From Clostridia bacterium (GTDB lineage: Bacteria; Bacillota_A; Clostridia; Christensenellales; Aristaeellaceae), in NCBI GenBank assembly GCA_025997215.1, contig BNUH01000040.1, forward strand, positions 1 through 25,530: DNA of 25,530 bases. The letters run 5' to 3'. Of this stretch, positions 7,216-15,758 are shown one piece after another. Both the position numbers and the translations under genes were made by a program. Every line of letters starts with the position of its first letter. The stretch's first letter is position 1. The notes beneath the pieces were generated by a model that searched no databases, was not told the DNA's origin, and was given only the letters and a program-made list of their open reading frames with translations.

Positions 7216-9825
7216 TTAATCGCGTTTAGGTTGTTTGGGTTGTAACGCCAGCATCCCCGCCATCGCCGTAACCACCAGCGTTTCACCTTCACCCAAGTCG
7301 CCGCGCATTATCTTGCGGGCAATCTCGGTCTCCACCTCGCGCTGTATATAACGGCGCACTGGCCGCGCTCCGTACTGCGGCGTGTAACTCTGTTCAGCAA
7401 TCAACGCCCTCGCTGCATCGTCCACCTCCAGCGTTATGCCTTGCGATGCCAGCCGCTCGGCCGTCTTATCCAGTATCAGGCCGACGATCCGCGTAATCTC
7501 CGACTTCGTCAGCGGCTTAAACAGCACCGTCTCATCCATCCGATTCAGGAATTCCGGCTTGAACGCCCCCTGCAGCGCCTTCATCACCTGCGCGCGGACG
7601 GATTCGCGAATCTCCCCGCGCTCGTTGACGCCCTCCAGCAGCAGCGGGCTTGCGATATTGCTGGTCATAATCACTACGGTATTCTTGAAGTTAACCGTCC
7701 GGCCTTGACTGTCCGTCAAACGCCCATCGTCCAGCACCTGCAGCAGCAGGTTGAATACATCCGCATGCCCCTTCTCGATCTCGTCGAACAGCACAATCGA
7801 ATACGGTTTTCGCCGGACTGCCTCGGTTAGCTGCCCGCCTTCATCATACCCGACGTAACCCGGAGGCGCGCCGACCAGCCGCGACACGGTATGCTTTTCC
7901 TGATATTCCGACATGTCAATGCGAACGATCGCCTGATCGCTGTCGAACATCGCCTCCGCGAGCGCCTTGGCCAGTTCCGTCTTGCCCACGCCCGTCGGCC
8001 CCAGGAATAGGAACGAACCGATGGGTCTGTTCGGGTCGGACAGACCTGCCCGCGAACGCAAGATTGCGTCGGCGACGGCCTCCACCGCCTCATCCTGGCC
8101 TATTACGCGTTTGTGAAGTTGGGCCGGCAGCTGTAACAATTTCTCCCGCTCGCTCTCCACCAGCTTCAAGACAGGCACGCCCGTCCATTGCGAAACTATT
8201 TGCGCTATCTCACGTTCTGTAACAACCTCGCGCAGCAGCGTCCCGCTTCCGCCCGAACGCGCCTCGGTCTTGGCCTTCAGCTCATCGAGCCGCGCCTGAA
8301 GCTGTGGAATCGTGCCGTACTCCAGCTCGGCCGAGCGTGTGTAATCATACCCGCGCTTGGCTTCATCCAGCTGATGCCGCGCCTGGTCAATCTCCTCGCG
8401 CAGCTTGCGGGTCTTTTCAATGTCGGCCTTCTCGGATTGCCACTGGGCGTTCATGGCGTCGGACGTCTCGCGCAGCGCGGCCAGTTCCGCTTCCAACGAA
8501 GTCAACCGCGCCAGACTCTTGGGATCGTCCTCGCGTTTGAGCGCCTCACGCTCTATCTCCAGCTGCAGTATGCGGCGATCCGCAGCGTCCAGCGCGGTCG
8601 GCTTGGAGTTGATCTCGGTGCGCAGTATGGCGGCCGCCTCATCCATCAGGTCGATTGCCTTATCCGGCAGGAATCGGTCGCTGATATACCGGTGCGACAG
8701 CGTAACGCACGCTATCAGCGCGGCGTCCGTGATCCTGACGCTGTGGTGCAGCTCATACCTCTCCTTCAAACCGCGCAGTATAGAGACCGCCTCCTCGACC
8801 GTCGGCTCATCCACCAACACGGGCTGGAAGCGCCGCGCAAGGGCCGCGTCCTTCTCAACATACTTGCGGTACTCATCCAGCGTAGTCGCGCCGATGCAAT
8901 GCAGTTCGCCGCGCGCTAGCATGGGCTTGAGCAGGTTGCCCGCGTCCATCGCACCTTCCGACTTGCCCGCGCCCACAATGTTGTGCAGTTCGTCGATGAA
9001 CAGGATGACGCGCCCGTCGGCCTCCTGCACCTCTTTGAGCACAGCCTTCAGCCGCTCCTCGAATTCCCCGCGGTACTTCGCGCCGGCTATCAAAGCGCCC
9101 ATATCTAATGACACTACCGTCTTGTCGCGCAAATTCTCGGGCACGTCGCCCTTTAAGATGCGTTGGGCCAGACCCTCCACGACAGCCGTCTTACCCACGC
9201 CCGGCTCGCCGATCAGGACAGGATTATTCTTGGTCTTGCGGCAGAGTATGTGGATCGCACGGCGAATCTCCTCGTCGCGGCCGATGATCGGATCCATCTT
9301 ACCCGACCTTGCGCGCTCGACTAAATCATCGCCGTATTTCTTTAACGCCTCATAAGTGGTCTCCGGATTCTGGCTGGTGACGCGCTGACCTGCACGCACA
9401 TTCGACAGCGCGGTCAGGAATCGGTCGCGCGTAATCCCCTGCGACGCGAATATCTTGGCGGATGGCGTGCCGCGCTCATCCAGCAGCGCCAGGTAAATAT
9501 GCTCGACGCCCGTGTACTCGTCGCGGAATCGCTTCGCCTCATCCTGCGCCTTAACCAATATCTCCTGGAATCGCCGCGTTGGATACAACTGGCTGCCGCC
9601 CTGCACGGACGGTTCGCGGGACAACGCCGCCTCCAGCGCGGTACGCACAGCCCCGACATCCACGCCCATCAGCCCTAACAGCCGTGGAATTAAGCCTTCC
9701 TGCTGTTCAACCAACGCCAGATGGAGGTGTTCCCCTTCCAACTGCTGATGCTGGCGCGCTAACGCTATCTCCTGCGCTTCGCCTATGGCCTGCTGGCCCT
9801 TCTGCGTGAATTGATTCAAATCCAT
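7216..9825 (-). CDS. clpB: ATP-dependent disaggregase ClpB
   Basis: 869 residues, the normal ClpB length. This hexameric cytosolic AAA+ machine pulls polypeptides out of aggregates together with DnaK/DnaJ. The order of domains is complete. The Clp N domain (1-145) comes first, then NBD1 with Walker A GEPGVGKT (206-213, the Lys at 212) and Walker [11 protein letters not shown]. The long coiled-coil middle domain (about 400-525) distinguishes ClpB from ClpA. NBD2 follows with [16 protein letters not shown] and [11 protein letters not shown], then the C-terminal D2-small domain. It lacks the IGF/L loop needed for ClpP docking as far as I can see. The ATG is preceded by AAGGAGGAATTATAG. It follows the dnaJ-like gene by 99 bases and probably shares its CtsR-type control. 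Confidence 0.97.
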   Translation of the reverse strand: MDLNQFTQKGQQAIGEAQEIALARQHQQLEGEHLHLALVEQQEGLIPRLLGLMGVDVGAVRTALEAALSREPSVQGGSQLYPTRRFQEILVKAQDEAKRFRDEYTGVEHIYLALLDERGTPSAKIFASQGITRDRFLTALSNVRAGQRVTSQNPETTYEALKKYGDDLVERARSGKMDPIIGRDEEIRRAIHILCRKTKNNPVLIGEPGVGKTAVVEGLAQRILKGDVPENLRDKTVVSLDMGALIAGAKYRGEFEERLKAVLKEVQEADGRVILFIDELHNIVGAGKSEGAMDAGNLLKPMLARGELHCIGATTLDEYRKYVEKDAALARRFQPVLVDEPTVEEAVSILRGLKERYELHHSVRITDAALIACVTLSHRYISDRFLPDKAIDLMDEAAAILRTEINSKPTALDAADRRILQLEIEREALKREDDPKSLARLTSLEAELAALRETSDAMNAQWQSEKADIEKTRKLREEIDQARHQLDEAKRGYDYTRSAELEYGTIPQLQARLDELKAKTEARSGGSGTLLREVVTEREIAQIVSQWTGVPVLKLVESEREKLLQLPAQLHKRVIGQDEAVEAVADAILRSRAGLSDPNRPIGSFLFLGPTGVGKTELAKALAEAMFDSDQAIVRIDMSEYQEKHTVSRLVGAPPGYVGYDEGGQLTEAVRRKPYSIVLFDEIEKGHADVFNLLLQVLDDGRLTDSQGRTVNFKNTVVIMTSNIASPLLLEGVNERGEIRESVRAQVMKALQGAFKPEFLNRMDETVLFKPLTKSEITRIVGLILDKTAERLASQGITLEVDDAARALIAEQSYTPQYGARPVRRYIQREVETEIARKIMRGDLGEGETLVVTAMAGMLALQPKQPKRD

Positions 9826-9842
9826 CTATAATTCCTCCTTTT

Positions 9843-9914
9843 CGAGGGCTCTGCCCTCGGACTCCTGCGAGGGGCTTTCAGCCCCTTCGAACCCTGACCA
9901 GGGCACAGCCCTGG
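9843..9914. repeat. three consecutive short palindromes between dnaJ-like gene and clpB
   Basis: Three 7-bp perfect stems, each with a 3-nt loop, follow one another: CGAGGGC/GCCCTCG (9843-9859), AGGGGCT/AGCCCCT (9870-9886) and CCAGGGC/GCCCTGG (9898-9914). They fill the gap inside the presumed operon. They may damp or stabilise the transcript between the two cistrons, or be a REP-like repeat. Confidence 0.7.
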
Positions 9915-9924
9915 ACCCTTCTTT

Positions 9925-10833
9925 TTAGCCGTGAACCGTTGAATATGCGTTCCTAATAACCTCCGGCAGCGTCGTTGGGTTCTGGATCGTCAGGCTGACC
10001 AGCAGGTCTCCCCTATGCCCCGCACGGTCGCGGTAACCCTGCCCGCGCACCCGCAGTTTCATGCCGCTTCTTGCACCGGGCTTCACCTTCACATGAATCT
10101 CCTGGCCCAGCGGCGACATGGGGAGCGACGTACCGAGCGCAGCATCCCATGGCGTAATCTCGCGTTCGACCACCAAATTTATACCGTCCAACTGGACGCC
10201 CGTTTCGGCGGTCAGCTCAATCTTCAGCAGCCTATCACCTCGGCGGCCTTTGGAATCCTCCTTGCCCAAACCGTCCAGCCTGATGCGTTCTCCAGGCTGC
10301 ACGCCCGCCGGAACCTTGAACTTCACCTGATCCTTCCCTGCAATCCGGATCGTCTTTTCGGTGCCGTTGAACGCTTCCTTCAGCGGCACCTGTATAGTAT
10401 TCTCGATATCCAACGTGCTGGCGAACGAGCCGCCGCTCGTGCCAAACAAATCGCCCATATCCCCACCGAATCCGCTGAATCCCTCAAAATCATACCCGCT
10501 CGAACGGTGACCCGCCGCGTACGAGCCGCCTTCCCAGCCGAACATGGTTGACAGGATCGAATCCCAGTCGATGTCGTCAGCAACGCTGCCGCCACCGTAC
10601 TGAACCCTACCCGTGCGCTGCTGCTCGACCAACTGGTCATACTTCTTGCGGTTATCCTTGTTGCCCAGCACGTCATACGCCTCGGACACCTCGGTGAATC
10701 TGCGCTCCGCCTCCTTGTCAGGGTTGACGTCGGGGTGCAGCTCCTTCGCCAGCTTGCGGAATCGCGACTTCACCTGATCCTGCGTAGCGGTTTTCTCAAC
10801 GCCCAGTATTTGGTAATAATCCTTAATGGGCAT
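9925..10833 (-). CDS. DnaJ-family co-chaperone, CbpA-type (no zinc finger)
   Basis: 302 residues. The N-terminal J domain (about 4-70) carries the HPD motif at 33-35 in KELHPDVNPD and would stimulate DnaK ATPase. A Gly/Phe/Ser-rich linker (about 78-140, with GFSGFGGDMGDLFG) follows. Then come two beta-barrel substrate-binding domains with IQVPLKEAFNGTEKTI and VKVKPGARSGMKLRVRGQG. The four CxxCxGxG repeats of classical DnaJ are absent, so this is a type II, CbpA-like protein. The start has GGAGGGACTGGGCT before the ATG. It is the first gene of a likely operon with clpB, which fits a joint role in disaggregation. The promoter upstream carries a CtsR-like box. Confidence 0.92.
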   Translation of the reverse strand: MPIKDYYQILGVEKTATQDQVKSRFRKLAKELHPDVNPDKEAERRFTEVSEAYDVLGNKDNRKKYDQLVEQQRTGRVQYGGGSVADDIDWDSILSTMFGWEGGSYAAGHRSSGYDFEGFSGFGGDMGDLFGTSGGSFASTLDIENTIQVPLKEAFNGTEKTIRIAGKDQVKFKVPAGVQPGERIRLDGLGKEDSKGRRGDRLLKIELTAETGVQLDGINLVVEREITPWDAALGTSLPMSPLGQEIHVKVKPGARSGMKLRVRGQGYRDRAGHRGDLLVSLTIQNPTTLPEVIRNAYSTVHG

Positions 10834-10868
10834 AGCCCAGTCCCTCCATCCGTTATAAGAGCATTATG

Positions 10869-10885
10869 TTAGACTTTCCTTGACC
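10869..10885 (-). promoter_or_regulatory. CtsR-like operator
   Basis: The minus strand reads GGTCAAG-GAA-AGTCTAA. The known CtsR heptad direct repeat is RGTCAAA-NAN-RGTCAAA, so there are two mismatches in 14 positions with the correct 3-nt gap. It covers the predicted transcription start of the dnaJ-like/clpB promoter, the right place for a repressor. No CIRCE element was seen. Confidence 0.55.
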
Positions 10886-10891
10886 ATTGAT

Positions 10892-10920
10892 AGTATACTA
10901 CAGTGCGCCTGTCCACGCAA
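10892..10920 (-). promoter_or_regulatory. sigma-A promoter of the dnaJ-like/clpB operon
   Basis: On the minus strand, TTGCGT (10920-10915), a 17-nt spacer and TATACT (10897-10892). The predicted start falls near 10885, giving a leader of about 50 nt to the dnaJ-like ATG. Confidence 0.55.
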
Positions 10921-11006
10921 TAGTTTTTCAGAATTTTTTATTCTCCATACAACAAATGTGCGCTCGTCTGCGTCATAATAGAAGATAATGCTAAAGGAGT
11001 GGTTAA

Positions 11007-11861
11007 ATGCCAGACGCACCCATAATTCAGATGTCCCAAGTCAACAAATCCTTCGACGGCAAGAAGGCCCTCGACGGCTTGACGTTCACCGTCAATACGG
11101 GCGAGATATTCGGCTTCCTCGGACCCAGCGGCGCGGGCAAGACTACCACGATCAAGCTGCTCACGCGTCAGCTGCGTGCGGACGGCGGGGATATACGGCT
11201 GTTCGGACAGGAGATCAGCAAGTTGAGCGCGGACGCGTTCGACCGGATCGGCGTGCTCAGCGACACTAGCGGGTTGTATGAACGCTTGAGCGTATACGAA
11301 AACCTGGCCGTATTCGCCGAAATAATGCGCGTGCCCAAACCACGCATCCAAACCGTTCTCGATGAAACCGGACTCGCGCCCGACGCCAAGAAGCCCGCCA
11401 AGAAACTCTCCCGAGGCATGAAGCAGCGGCTCATGCTGGGCCGTGCGTTGCTGCACCAGCCCGCTTTATTATTCCTGGACGAACCTACCTCCTCGCTGGA
11501 TCCTTCCACAACCCGGCAGATTCACGAGGCCCTATTAGCGTTGCACAAGAATGGCACGACCATATTCCTCACCACCCACAACATGGAGGAAGCGGATCGG
11601 CTGTGCCAGCGCGTGGCCTTCCTATCCAGCGGCAGCATCGTCGCCATGGATAGCCCCGAGCGGCTGAAACTGGCCAACGCCAAGGACGACGTCGAGATCC
11701 GTACCACAACCGACAGGCGCATCCACTGCGCGAATAACGCCGCCTCCATCCGCGCCGCGTTGGACGGCCTCAACGGCGAGGGTTTAGTTACTATAAAGAC
11801 GGACGAGCCGACGCTTGAGGATGTATTCATCCAGCTGACGGGGAGGGAATTGCATGAGTGA
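11007..11861 (+). CDS. ABC transporter ATP-binding protein (ABC-2 exporter type)
   Basis: 284 residues. The motifs are Walker A GPSGAGKT (39-46), signature LSRGMKQR, Walker B LLFLDEPTSSLD and the switch His in TTHNMEEAD. The C-terminal tail of about 75 residues ends in EPTLEDVFIQLTGR, the usual ending of CcmA/DrrA-type exporter ATPases. AAGGAGTGGTTAA precedes the ATG. The gene overlaps the permease gene by 8 bases, so the two form an exporter. The substrate is not indicated; related pairs export antibiotics, lipids or peptides, or give Na+ extrusion. The gap to the divergent dnaJ-like gene (10834-11006) holds the heat-shock promoter, but I see no clear promoter for this gene. Confidence 0.93.
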   Translation: MPDAPIIQMSQVNKSFDGKKALDGLTFTVNTGEIFGFLGPSGAGKTTTIKLLTRQLRADGGDIRLFGQEISKLSADAFDRIGVLSDTSGLYERLSVYENLAVFAEIMRVPKPRIQTVLDETGLAPDAKKPAKKLSRGMKQRLMLGRALLHQPALLFLDEPTSSLDPSTTRQIHEALLALHKNGTTIFLTTHNMEEADRLCQRVAFLSSGSIVAMDSPERLKLANAKDDVEIRTTTDRRIHCANNAASIRAALDGLNGEGLVTIKTDEPTLEDVFIQLTGRELHE

Positions 11862-12609
11862 ATCCCAAACGCTGCGCGAGCAATACGGATCGAAGATACG
11901 CTTCCGGGGGTACAAATTCGCGGCGCTATTCCGCAAGGATCTGAAGGACTCTCTGCGCAACAGCCAGTGCTTGCTGATGATGGCGCTGGCCATCGTCATG
12001 GTGCTGATATATAAGAACCTGGCGCTGGGCGGTGAGACCATGCCGCTGGAATTCATCCTCATGTTCGGCACGCTGATGAGCCTGTGCCTGCAATCCATCG
12101 CGATTGCGGCCATGATGATCGCCGAGGAAAAGGAAAAGTACACCCTGCGTACGCTCATGCTCTCCAACGTGTCGTCGGGCGAGTTCCTGCTAAGCAAGGT
12201 GTGCGTGGTGTTCCTGATGATCACCGCCACTGATATCATCATATACATGCTCGTGTATAACGGTTTCGCGGCGGCCGGCGGGGTTCCGTTCGCGCGGTAC
12301 CTCGCGGGTTCATCGGCTACCAGCGTGAGCATGATACTGCTGGGGTGCGTGGTGGGCATCCTATCCAAGAATCAGATGACCACCGGACTGCTTTCATCCC
12401 CGATGGCGTTGGTTCTCCTGCTGCCGTCCATGTTTGGGATGATGGATGAATCGATCGGCAAGTTCTCGCGTTTCCTGCCCACCGACGCGATGATCCACAT
12501 CCTCAATGGAGACAACATGGCATTCTCCAGCGGGGTGATAGCCGTATGGACAATCGCCTCGCTGGGTATATTCGCGCTGGCCTACTCCAAGAAACGGCTG
12601 GACGCGTAA
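11854..12609 (+). CDS. ABC-2 type transporter permease
   Basis: 251 residues with about six membrane segments: LLMMALAIVMVLIY near 45; FILMFGTLMSLCLQSIAIAA near 65-90; VCVVFLMITATDIIIYMLVY near 115; then three more, ending in GVIAVWTIASLGIFALAYS. The spacing and the soluble loop with EEKEKYTLRTLMLSNVS after helix 2 are typical of ABC-2 permeases. The start is GGGAGGGAATTGC followed by ATG, 8 bases inside the ATPase gene, giving translational coupling. It partners the ATPase as a homodimer or forms half of a larger pore. Confidence 0.88.
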   Translation: MSESQTLREQYGSKIRFRGYKFAALFRKDLKDSLRNSQCLLMMALAIVMVLIYKNLALGGETMPLEFILMFGTLMSLCLQSIAIAAMMIAEEKEKYTLRTLMLSNVSSGEFLLSKVCVVFLMITATDIIIYMLVYNGFAAAGGVPFARYLAGSSATSVSMILLGCVVGILSKNQMTTGLLSSPMALVLLLPSMFGMMDESIGKFSRFLPTDAMIHILNGDNMAFSSGVIAVWTIASLGIFALAYSKKRLDA

Positions 12610-12623
12610 TGCCTTAATGTTAC

Positions 12624-13064
12624 CTAGATATAATAAACGGCATCCTCGCCAGCTTCATGCGCGTCGGCCAGATCCTGCAGCGTGAAGCTGTCGACATACT
12701 CATCGATAACCTTAGCCAGGCCTTCGTAGAAATGCACCGTCGGACAGATCGGATAACGATGGCACTGGTTAGGGTTGTTTTCCAGACAGGCGACAGGTGC
12801 CAGCGATCCCTCTATCGCGCGCAGTATCTCCCCAGCCGTGTAGCTCACGGCCGGACGCGCTAGCTGATAGCCGCCCGACGGCCCGCGGAGGCTCTTCAGC
12901 AACCCCGCGCTGGCAAGATGCTGCACTATCTGCTCGAGGTATTTCATGGATATCTCCTGCCGATGGGAGATGTCCCTTAGTGGAATCCACTCCGCAGTCT
13001 GGACGTGCCGTGCCAGGTCAACCATGGTACGCAGCGCATAGCGGCCTTTTGTCGATATTTTCAT
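12624..13064 (-). CDS. Rrf2-family transcriptional regulator, IscR-like
   Basis: 146 residues. It begins MKISTKGRYALRTMVDLA, the hallmark Rrf2 winged-HTH start. The recognition helix region is ISMKYLEQIVQHL and the wing is LRGPSGGYQLARP. Cys93, Cys101 and Cys107 stand where IscR binds its Fe-S cluster, but the spacing is C-x7-C-x5-C, against C-x5-C-x5-C in E. coli IscR. It may sense Fe-S, redox or NO; CymR-type cysteine regulators lack this set. GGAGAGATTATCGT precedes the ATG. No isc/suf or cysteine genes adjoin it. It is convergent with the ABC permease gene, 14 bases apart, and divergent from the cassette that starts near 13300. Confidence 0.93.
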   Translation of the reverse strand: MKISTKGRYALRTMVDLARHVQTAEWIPLRDISHRQEISMKYLEQIVQHLASAGLLKSLRGPSGGYQLARPAVSYTAGEILRAIEGSLAPVACLENNPNQCHRYPICPTVHFYEGLAKVIDEYVDSFTLQDLADAHEAGEDAVYYI

Positions 13065-13094
13065 ACGATAATCTCTCCTTTTCGCGTTGATGTA

Positions 13095-13123
13095 ATTCTA
13101 CCAGATTTTATCCGAGCGCGCAA
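13095..13123 (-). promoter_or_regulatory. sigma-A-like promoter of the Rrf2 gene
   Basis: On the minus strand, TTGCGC (13123-13118), a 17-nt spacer and TAGAAT (13100-13095), about 30 bases ahead of the Rrf2 start codon. Confidence 0.45.
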
Positions 13124-13173
13124 CCCGGTGCGCGGGGTGGGGTATTCTACAGTCAAACGGCGTGAAAAAGTGC

Positions 13174-13203
13174 TTGACATCCTAGAGTTGTGCATGGTAC
13201 AAT
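13174..13203 (+). promoter_or_regulatory. sigma-A promoter P1 of the cassette
   Basis: TTGACA (13174-13179), an 18-nt spacer and TACAAT (13198-13203). It is a near-consensus promoter facing the small basic frames and the three-gene cassette. Confidence 0.65.
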
Positions 13204-13260
13204 TGGGTACGCCAAAATGGAAGTCTGGCGTTATAATGAAATAAAGTTGCCATAAAGCGT

Positions 13261-13298
13261 GTGCAAATATTGACTAACTTGCACGTTGATGGTAAAAT
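13261..13298 (+). promoter_or_regulatory. sigma-A promoter P2 with a palindromic operator candidate
   Basis: TTGACT (13270-13275), a 17-nt spacer and TAAAAT (13293-13298). An inverted repeat GTGCAA-N12-TTGCAC (13261-13266/13279-13284) flanks the -35 box and could be an operator. The leader from here to the first small frame is about 170 nt with no supported gene. Confidence 0.6.
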
Positions 13299-13478
13299 GT
13301 GGGGGTTGGGACATGCCTTCCACCGAAAGTCAAGGCGCAGATGGAGGCAGTCGCGTACCAAATTGCCCCTGCGAGCATAGAGTATATGGGTCGACTGTTC
13401 TTTTGCTGGTACTTTTCGCATAGTATCGGCAATAAGACCCGTTGCCTGTATACACGCAAAAGAAAGGGGGCGGTTGAT

Positions 13479-13592
13479 ATGTCGCCGTATAGGGAAACAC
13501 GCGGCAGCGTTGTTCGCCTTTTAGTTTGGTTTGACAAAGGACGCCTGGCGGGCAGGCCCGCACAGGCGAGCAAACGGAGGGTTTTATCGTGA
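13479..13592 (+). CDS. small basic peptide, 37 aa, first frame of the cassette
   Basis: The ATG is preceded by AAAGGGGGCGGTTGAT. The peptide carries many Arg/Lys (RETRGSVVRLLVWFDKGR). Its stop TGA overlaps the GTG start of the next frame (GTGA), the mark of translational coupling. The frame is open upstream as far as 13299, but P2 sits at 13293-13298, so a start near 13341 (ATG, weak ribosome binding site) is the only longer option. I recognise no family. It could be a coupled leader peptide. Confidence 0.4.
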   Translation: MSPYRETRGSVVRLLVWFDKGRLAGRPAQASKRRVLS

Positions 13593-13855
13593 GCGCTAGC
13601 ACGAGACTTATCGCAAGCGGCCGGAAAGTCCGCAGTTATTACGGTGGAAAGGCCGCGCGCCAAAGAGGCGGAAGGATGGTCTCGTTTAGCACCGCGATGC
13701 CGATAGATGATCTGGCACCGCGTCTGCCACCGGACAGACCTTTCAGCGGAGTAGCGTTTGACGCCGCTGTGAATAAAAGCCGTAATGGCCAGACCATGGA
13801 CAATGGCGAGGTCATAATCCGCAATTGGCTGGCCAGGCACAAAAAGAGCAGCTAA
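13589..13855 (+). CDS. small basic hypothetical protein, 88 aa
   Basis: A GTG start with a good GGAGGGTTTTATC ahead of it; it overlaps the preceding stop by 3 bases. The first 30 residues are strongly basic (STRLIASGRKVRSYYGGKAA), and the end is NGEVIIRNWLARHKKSS. There are no Cys, no membrane helix and no motif I can name. It is transcribed from P1/P2 with the larger genes downstream. It might bind nucleic acid or act as a small accessory factor, but that is a guess from charge alone. Confidence 0.55.
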   Translation: MSASTRLIASGRKVRSYYGGKAARQRGGRMVSFSTAMPIDDLAPRLPPDRPFSGVAFDAAVNKSRNGQTMDNGEVIIRNWLARHKKSS

Positions 13856-13876
13856 TATAACCGCTTAGAGCGCAAT

Positions 13877-13993
13877 ATGGTCTGGCGCGATCTGGAAAAA
13901 GCACCGCGCCTTATCATGTTGCGTATCATCGCGCCGTACAAGCCCTTAACCGTCACCGATACAAACGCGCTAAGCAACAAACGAAAACTGTGA
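13877..13993 (+). CDS. possible small basic peptide, 38 aa
   Basis: The frame starts at ATG 13877 with only a weak AGAGCG ahead of it and ends 19 bases before the next gene's GTG. It contains VWRDLEKAPRLIMLRIIAP and a basic end, NKRKL. Support is position and an open frame only. If it is not a gene, 13856-14012 is simply an untranslated spacer. Confidence 0.25.
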   Translation: MVWRDLEKAPRLIMLRIIAPYKPLTVTDTNALSNKRKL

Positions 13994-14012
13994 GATTGAA
14001 GGTCGGTTGCCA

Positions 14013-14888
14013 GTGGACAGGCCGGAACGCAAGATCAATTCATTGCCTGAACGGTTCCGCAGGAGTCCGTTCCGTTTGCTGATAACAACGTTGGGCGTCA
14101 TGGCACTGTGTTTCATCGCGCATCCAGTTTACCAGCGAATAATGTCGTCGAATAATGCAACGACCGCGGAAATACCGCCACTACAGCGAGCTTTACAGCT
14201 TATCAGGTCGCTCTTTGTAACTGCGACAGTAAAAGCACCCTCTTTATTGCCGTTGCAGCTGCACCTGCCCATAGTGCTGGCGGTGTTCGGTTTCCGGACC
14301 ATCTGGATGAATCGACAACGAAACATTGTTAATCCCTACTCATACCGTAAGCTGTACGGCTACTGGCTGCCATTTTATACTTTCATCATGCCAATTATTA
14401 TTTTGATATTCGCGATTTTGTCCACTCTGCTGCAATCCTGGTTTGGCACATATGCCACCTTTATTATCCTGGTTGTATATTTATGGCGATTCATTATGGC
14501 GTATTCCGAAACCTCCGAGTACAAAAAGGATGAGTACGCAGGGGATTTCGCACATACTGTCACCATGTGTACGAGAAAATTGCTGCGAAAAACAAGACCC
14601 TCAGAGTCCAACAGCCCCGATTGGGTTAGTTATACCAATCATCTATATAATGTCTATAAAGATTATTCGAGTCTACCGTTGTCTCTGCCTTCCGAAAAGC
14701 AGCCGGAATCCGTTCGCAAAATTACCTCGATGATACTGGAGAATGGTATACTCTATAGTTTCGCCGATTACACTGGTCGGCAAGTAAATACCGACAATAC
14801 TTCAAAAACAGAGCCGCTATCGCAAGAGTCTCCACCGAATAATGAGCACCAGCCGAGCGACACCAATCAGAGAGGTGTTCCTAAATGA
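14013..14888 (+). CDS. four-helix membrane protein of unknown family
   Basis: About 291 residues from the GTG at 14013, which has a suitably spaced AAGG; a TTG at 14007 would add two residues. Counted from that TTG, hydrophobic segments lie at about 22-39, 80-100, 119-142 (very hydrophobic, IMPIIILIFAILSTLL) and 148-166. They are followed by a soluble, probably cytosolic part of about 125 residues. The last 30 residues are Ser/Pro/Asn/Gln-rich and look disordered. Its stop overlaps the next start (ATGA). I recognise no family. It is likely the membrane anchor or channel of the three-gene cassette. The sequence is clearly more AT-rich than clpB. Confidence 0.8.
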   Translation: MDRPERKINSLPERFRRSPFRLLITTLGVMALCFIAHPVYQRIMSSNNATTAEIPPLQRALQLIRSLFVTATVKAPSLLPLQLHLPIVLAVFGFRTIWMNRQRNIVNPYSYRKLYGYWLPFYTFIMPIIILIFAILSTLLQSWFGTYATFIILVVYLWRFIMAYSETSEYKKDEYAGDFAHTVTMCTRKLLRKTRPSESNSPDWVSYTNHLYNVYKDYSSLPLSLPSEKQPESVRKITSMILENGILYSFADYTGRQVNTDNTSKTEPLSQESPPNNEHQPSDTNQRGVPK

Positions 14889-15745
14889 TTAAAGACAATA
14901 ACACTCCACTTTTTGACCAATTTGCCGAGGGTCTCATCGTGGGACACGCAACAACGCCTGGACATGATGCGATCCAACCTGACATAAAAACGCTGCGTAA
15001 TATCCAAGCATTGCAACGCGAGCGCTTATGGGCGTTGTGCGAGGGTGAGTCAAAGCCCCGCACTGGCGAGCCTGTCTCATGGCGGCACCTTGGTTTGACA
15101 GTCGGTACAATCACCGCGTGCATACTGCCTCTCTGTGCGCTTGACTTTGGCAGGCCCAGGAATCCGTCGTTCACGATGACGATTGATCTGTTTTGGGACG
15201 CTTTCGAGACGCTATGGCGATTGATGTGCTCACTTGATGGCGATTATTCAGCAACCGATTTTGCAATGCTGTCCATCGCATGCTGCTCGGAATACATGCG
15301 CCAAGTTGTCTATAACAGCGATGATAAGGAAGTAAAGTTCATGACTGATTCTGCTTTTTGTACTGAATCATCTTCGTTCAGGCGTTTCATGCGTCCTGAA
15401 CAACCATATATTAATTATCTGGACCATTGGTTGGGTCGCATACGCCCAAGTGGCATAACGAAAGACAATCCTTATTATCATACCGAACTATCGAAATACT
15501 TAGCAAGTATATTTAACGGTATGAGCTACTCAGAAGAGTTGTGTGCAATCATAAAGAGATTGTATGACAAAAATACTGAATGCGTGGCAGGTTCGCGCTT
15601 AATTCATGATAAAACATCCGATGAGCTGCATGGTCTCCTTGGTAAACCTCTTTGCAGCTTGTGCAATGCGCTGGATCAGGGCATACCGGAAACAAAACCT
15701 GAATTAGGTGATGGCACCCCAGAAGAATCTCCACTGAAACGATGA
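14885..15745 (+). CDS. Cys-rich hypothetical protein, 286 aa
   Basis: The start codon is in an ATGA overlap with the membrane-protein gene. The protein is mostly soluble, with one marginal hydrophobic stretch (about 69-86, LTVGTITACILPLCALDF). It holds about eleven Cys, including a CxxC near the end (257-260, PLCSLCNALD). The middle has aromatic-rich segments such as YINYLDHWLGRIRPSG. The last 25 residues are Pro/Glu-rich. I recognise no domain. Position and coupling say it works with the membrane protein before it and the large zincin-like protein after it. The CxxC could be a metal or redox site, but two Cys alone do not prove it. Confidence 0.78.
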   Translation: MIKDNNTPLFDQFAEGLIVGHATTPGHDAIQPDIKTLRNIQALQRERLWALCEGESKPRTGEPVSWRHLGLTVGTITACILPLCALDFGRPRNPSFTMTIDLFWDAFETLWRLMCSLDGDYSATDFAMLSIACCSEYMRQVVYNSDDKEVKFMTDSAFCTESSSFRRFMRPEQPYINYLDHWLGRIRPSGITKDNPYYHTELSKYLASIFNGMSYSEELCAIIKRLYDKNTECVAGSRLIHDKTSDELHGLLGKPLCSLCNALDQGIPETKPELGDGTPEESPLKR

Positions 15746-15758
15746 AGGAGTGACTAAC

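Noticed and set aside
8188..9355. Long plus-strand open frames (243 and 316 codons) opposite clpB
   Set aside because: They are antisense shadows of the GC-rich clpB codons. They have no ribosome binding site and an unnatural composition (runs of Arg/Ser), while the minus strand encodes an intact ClpB.
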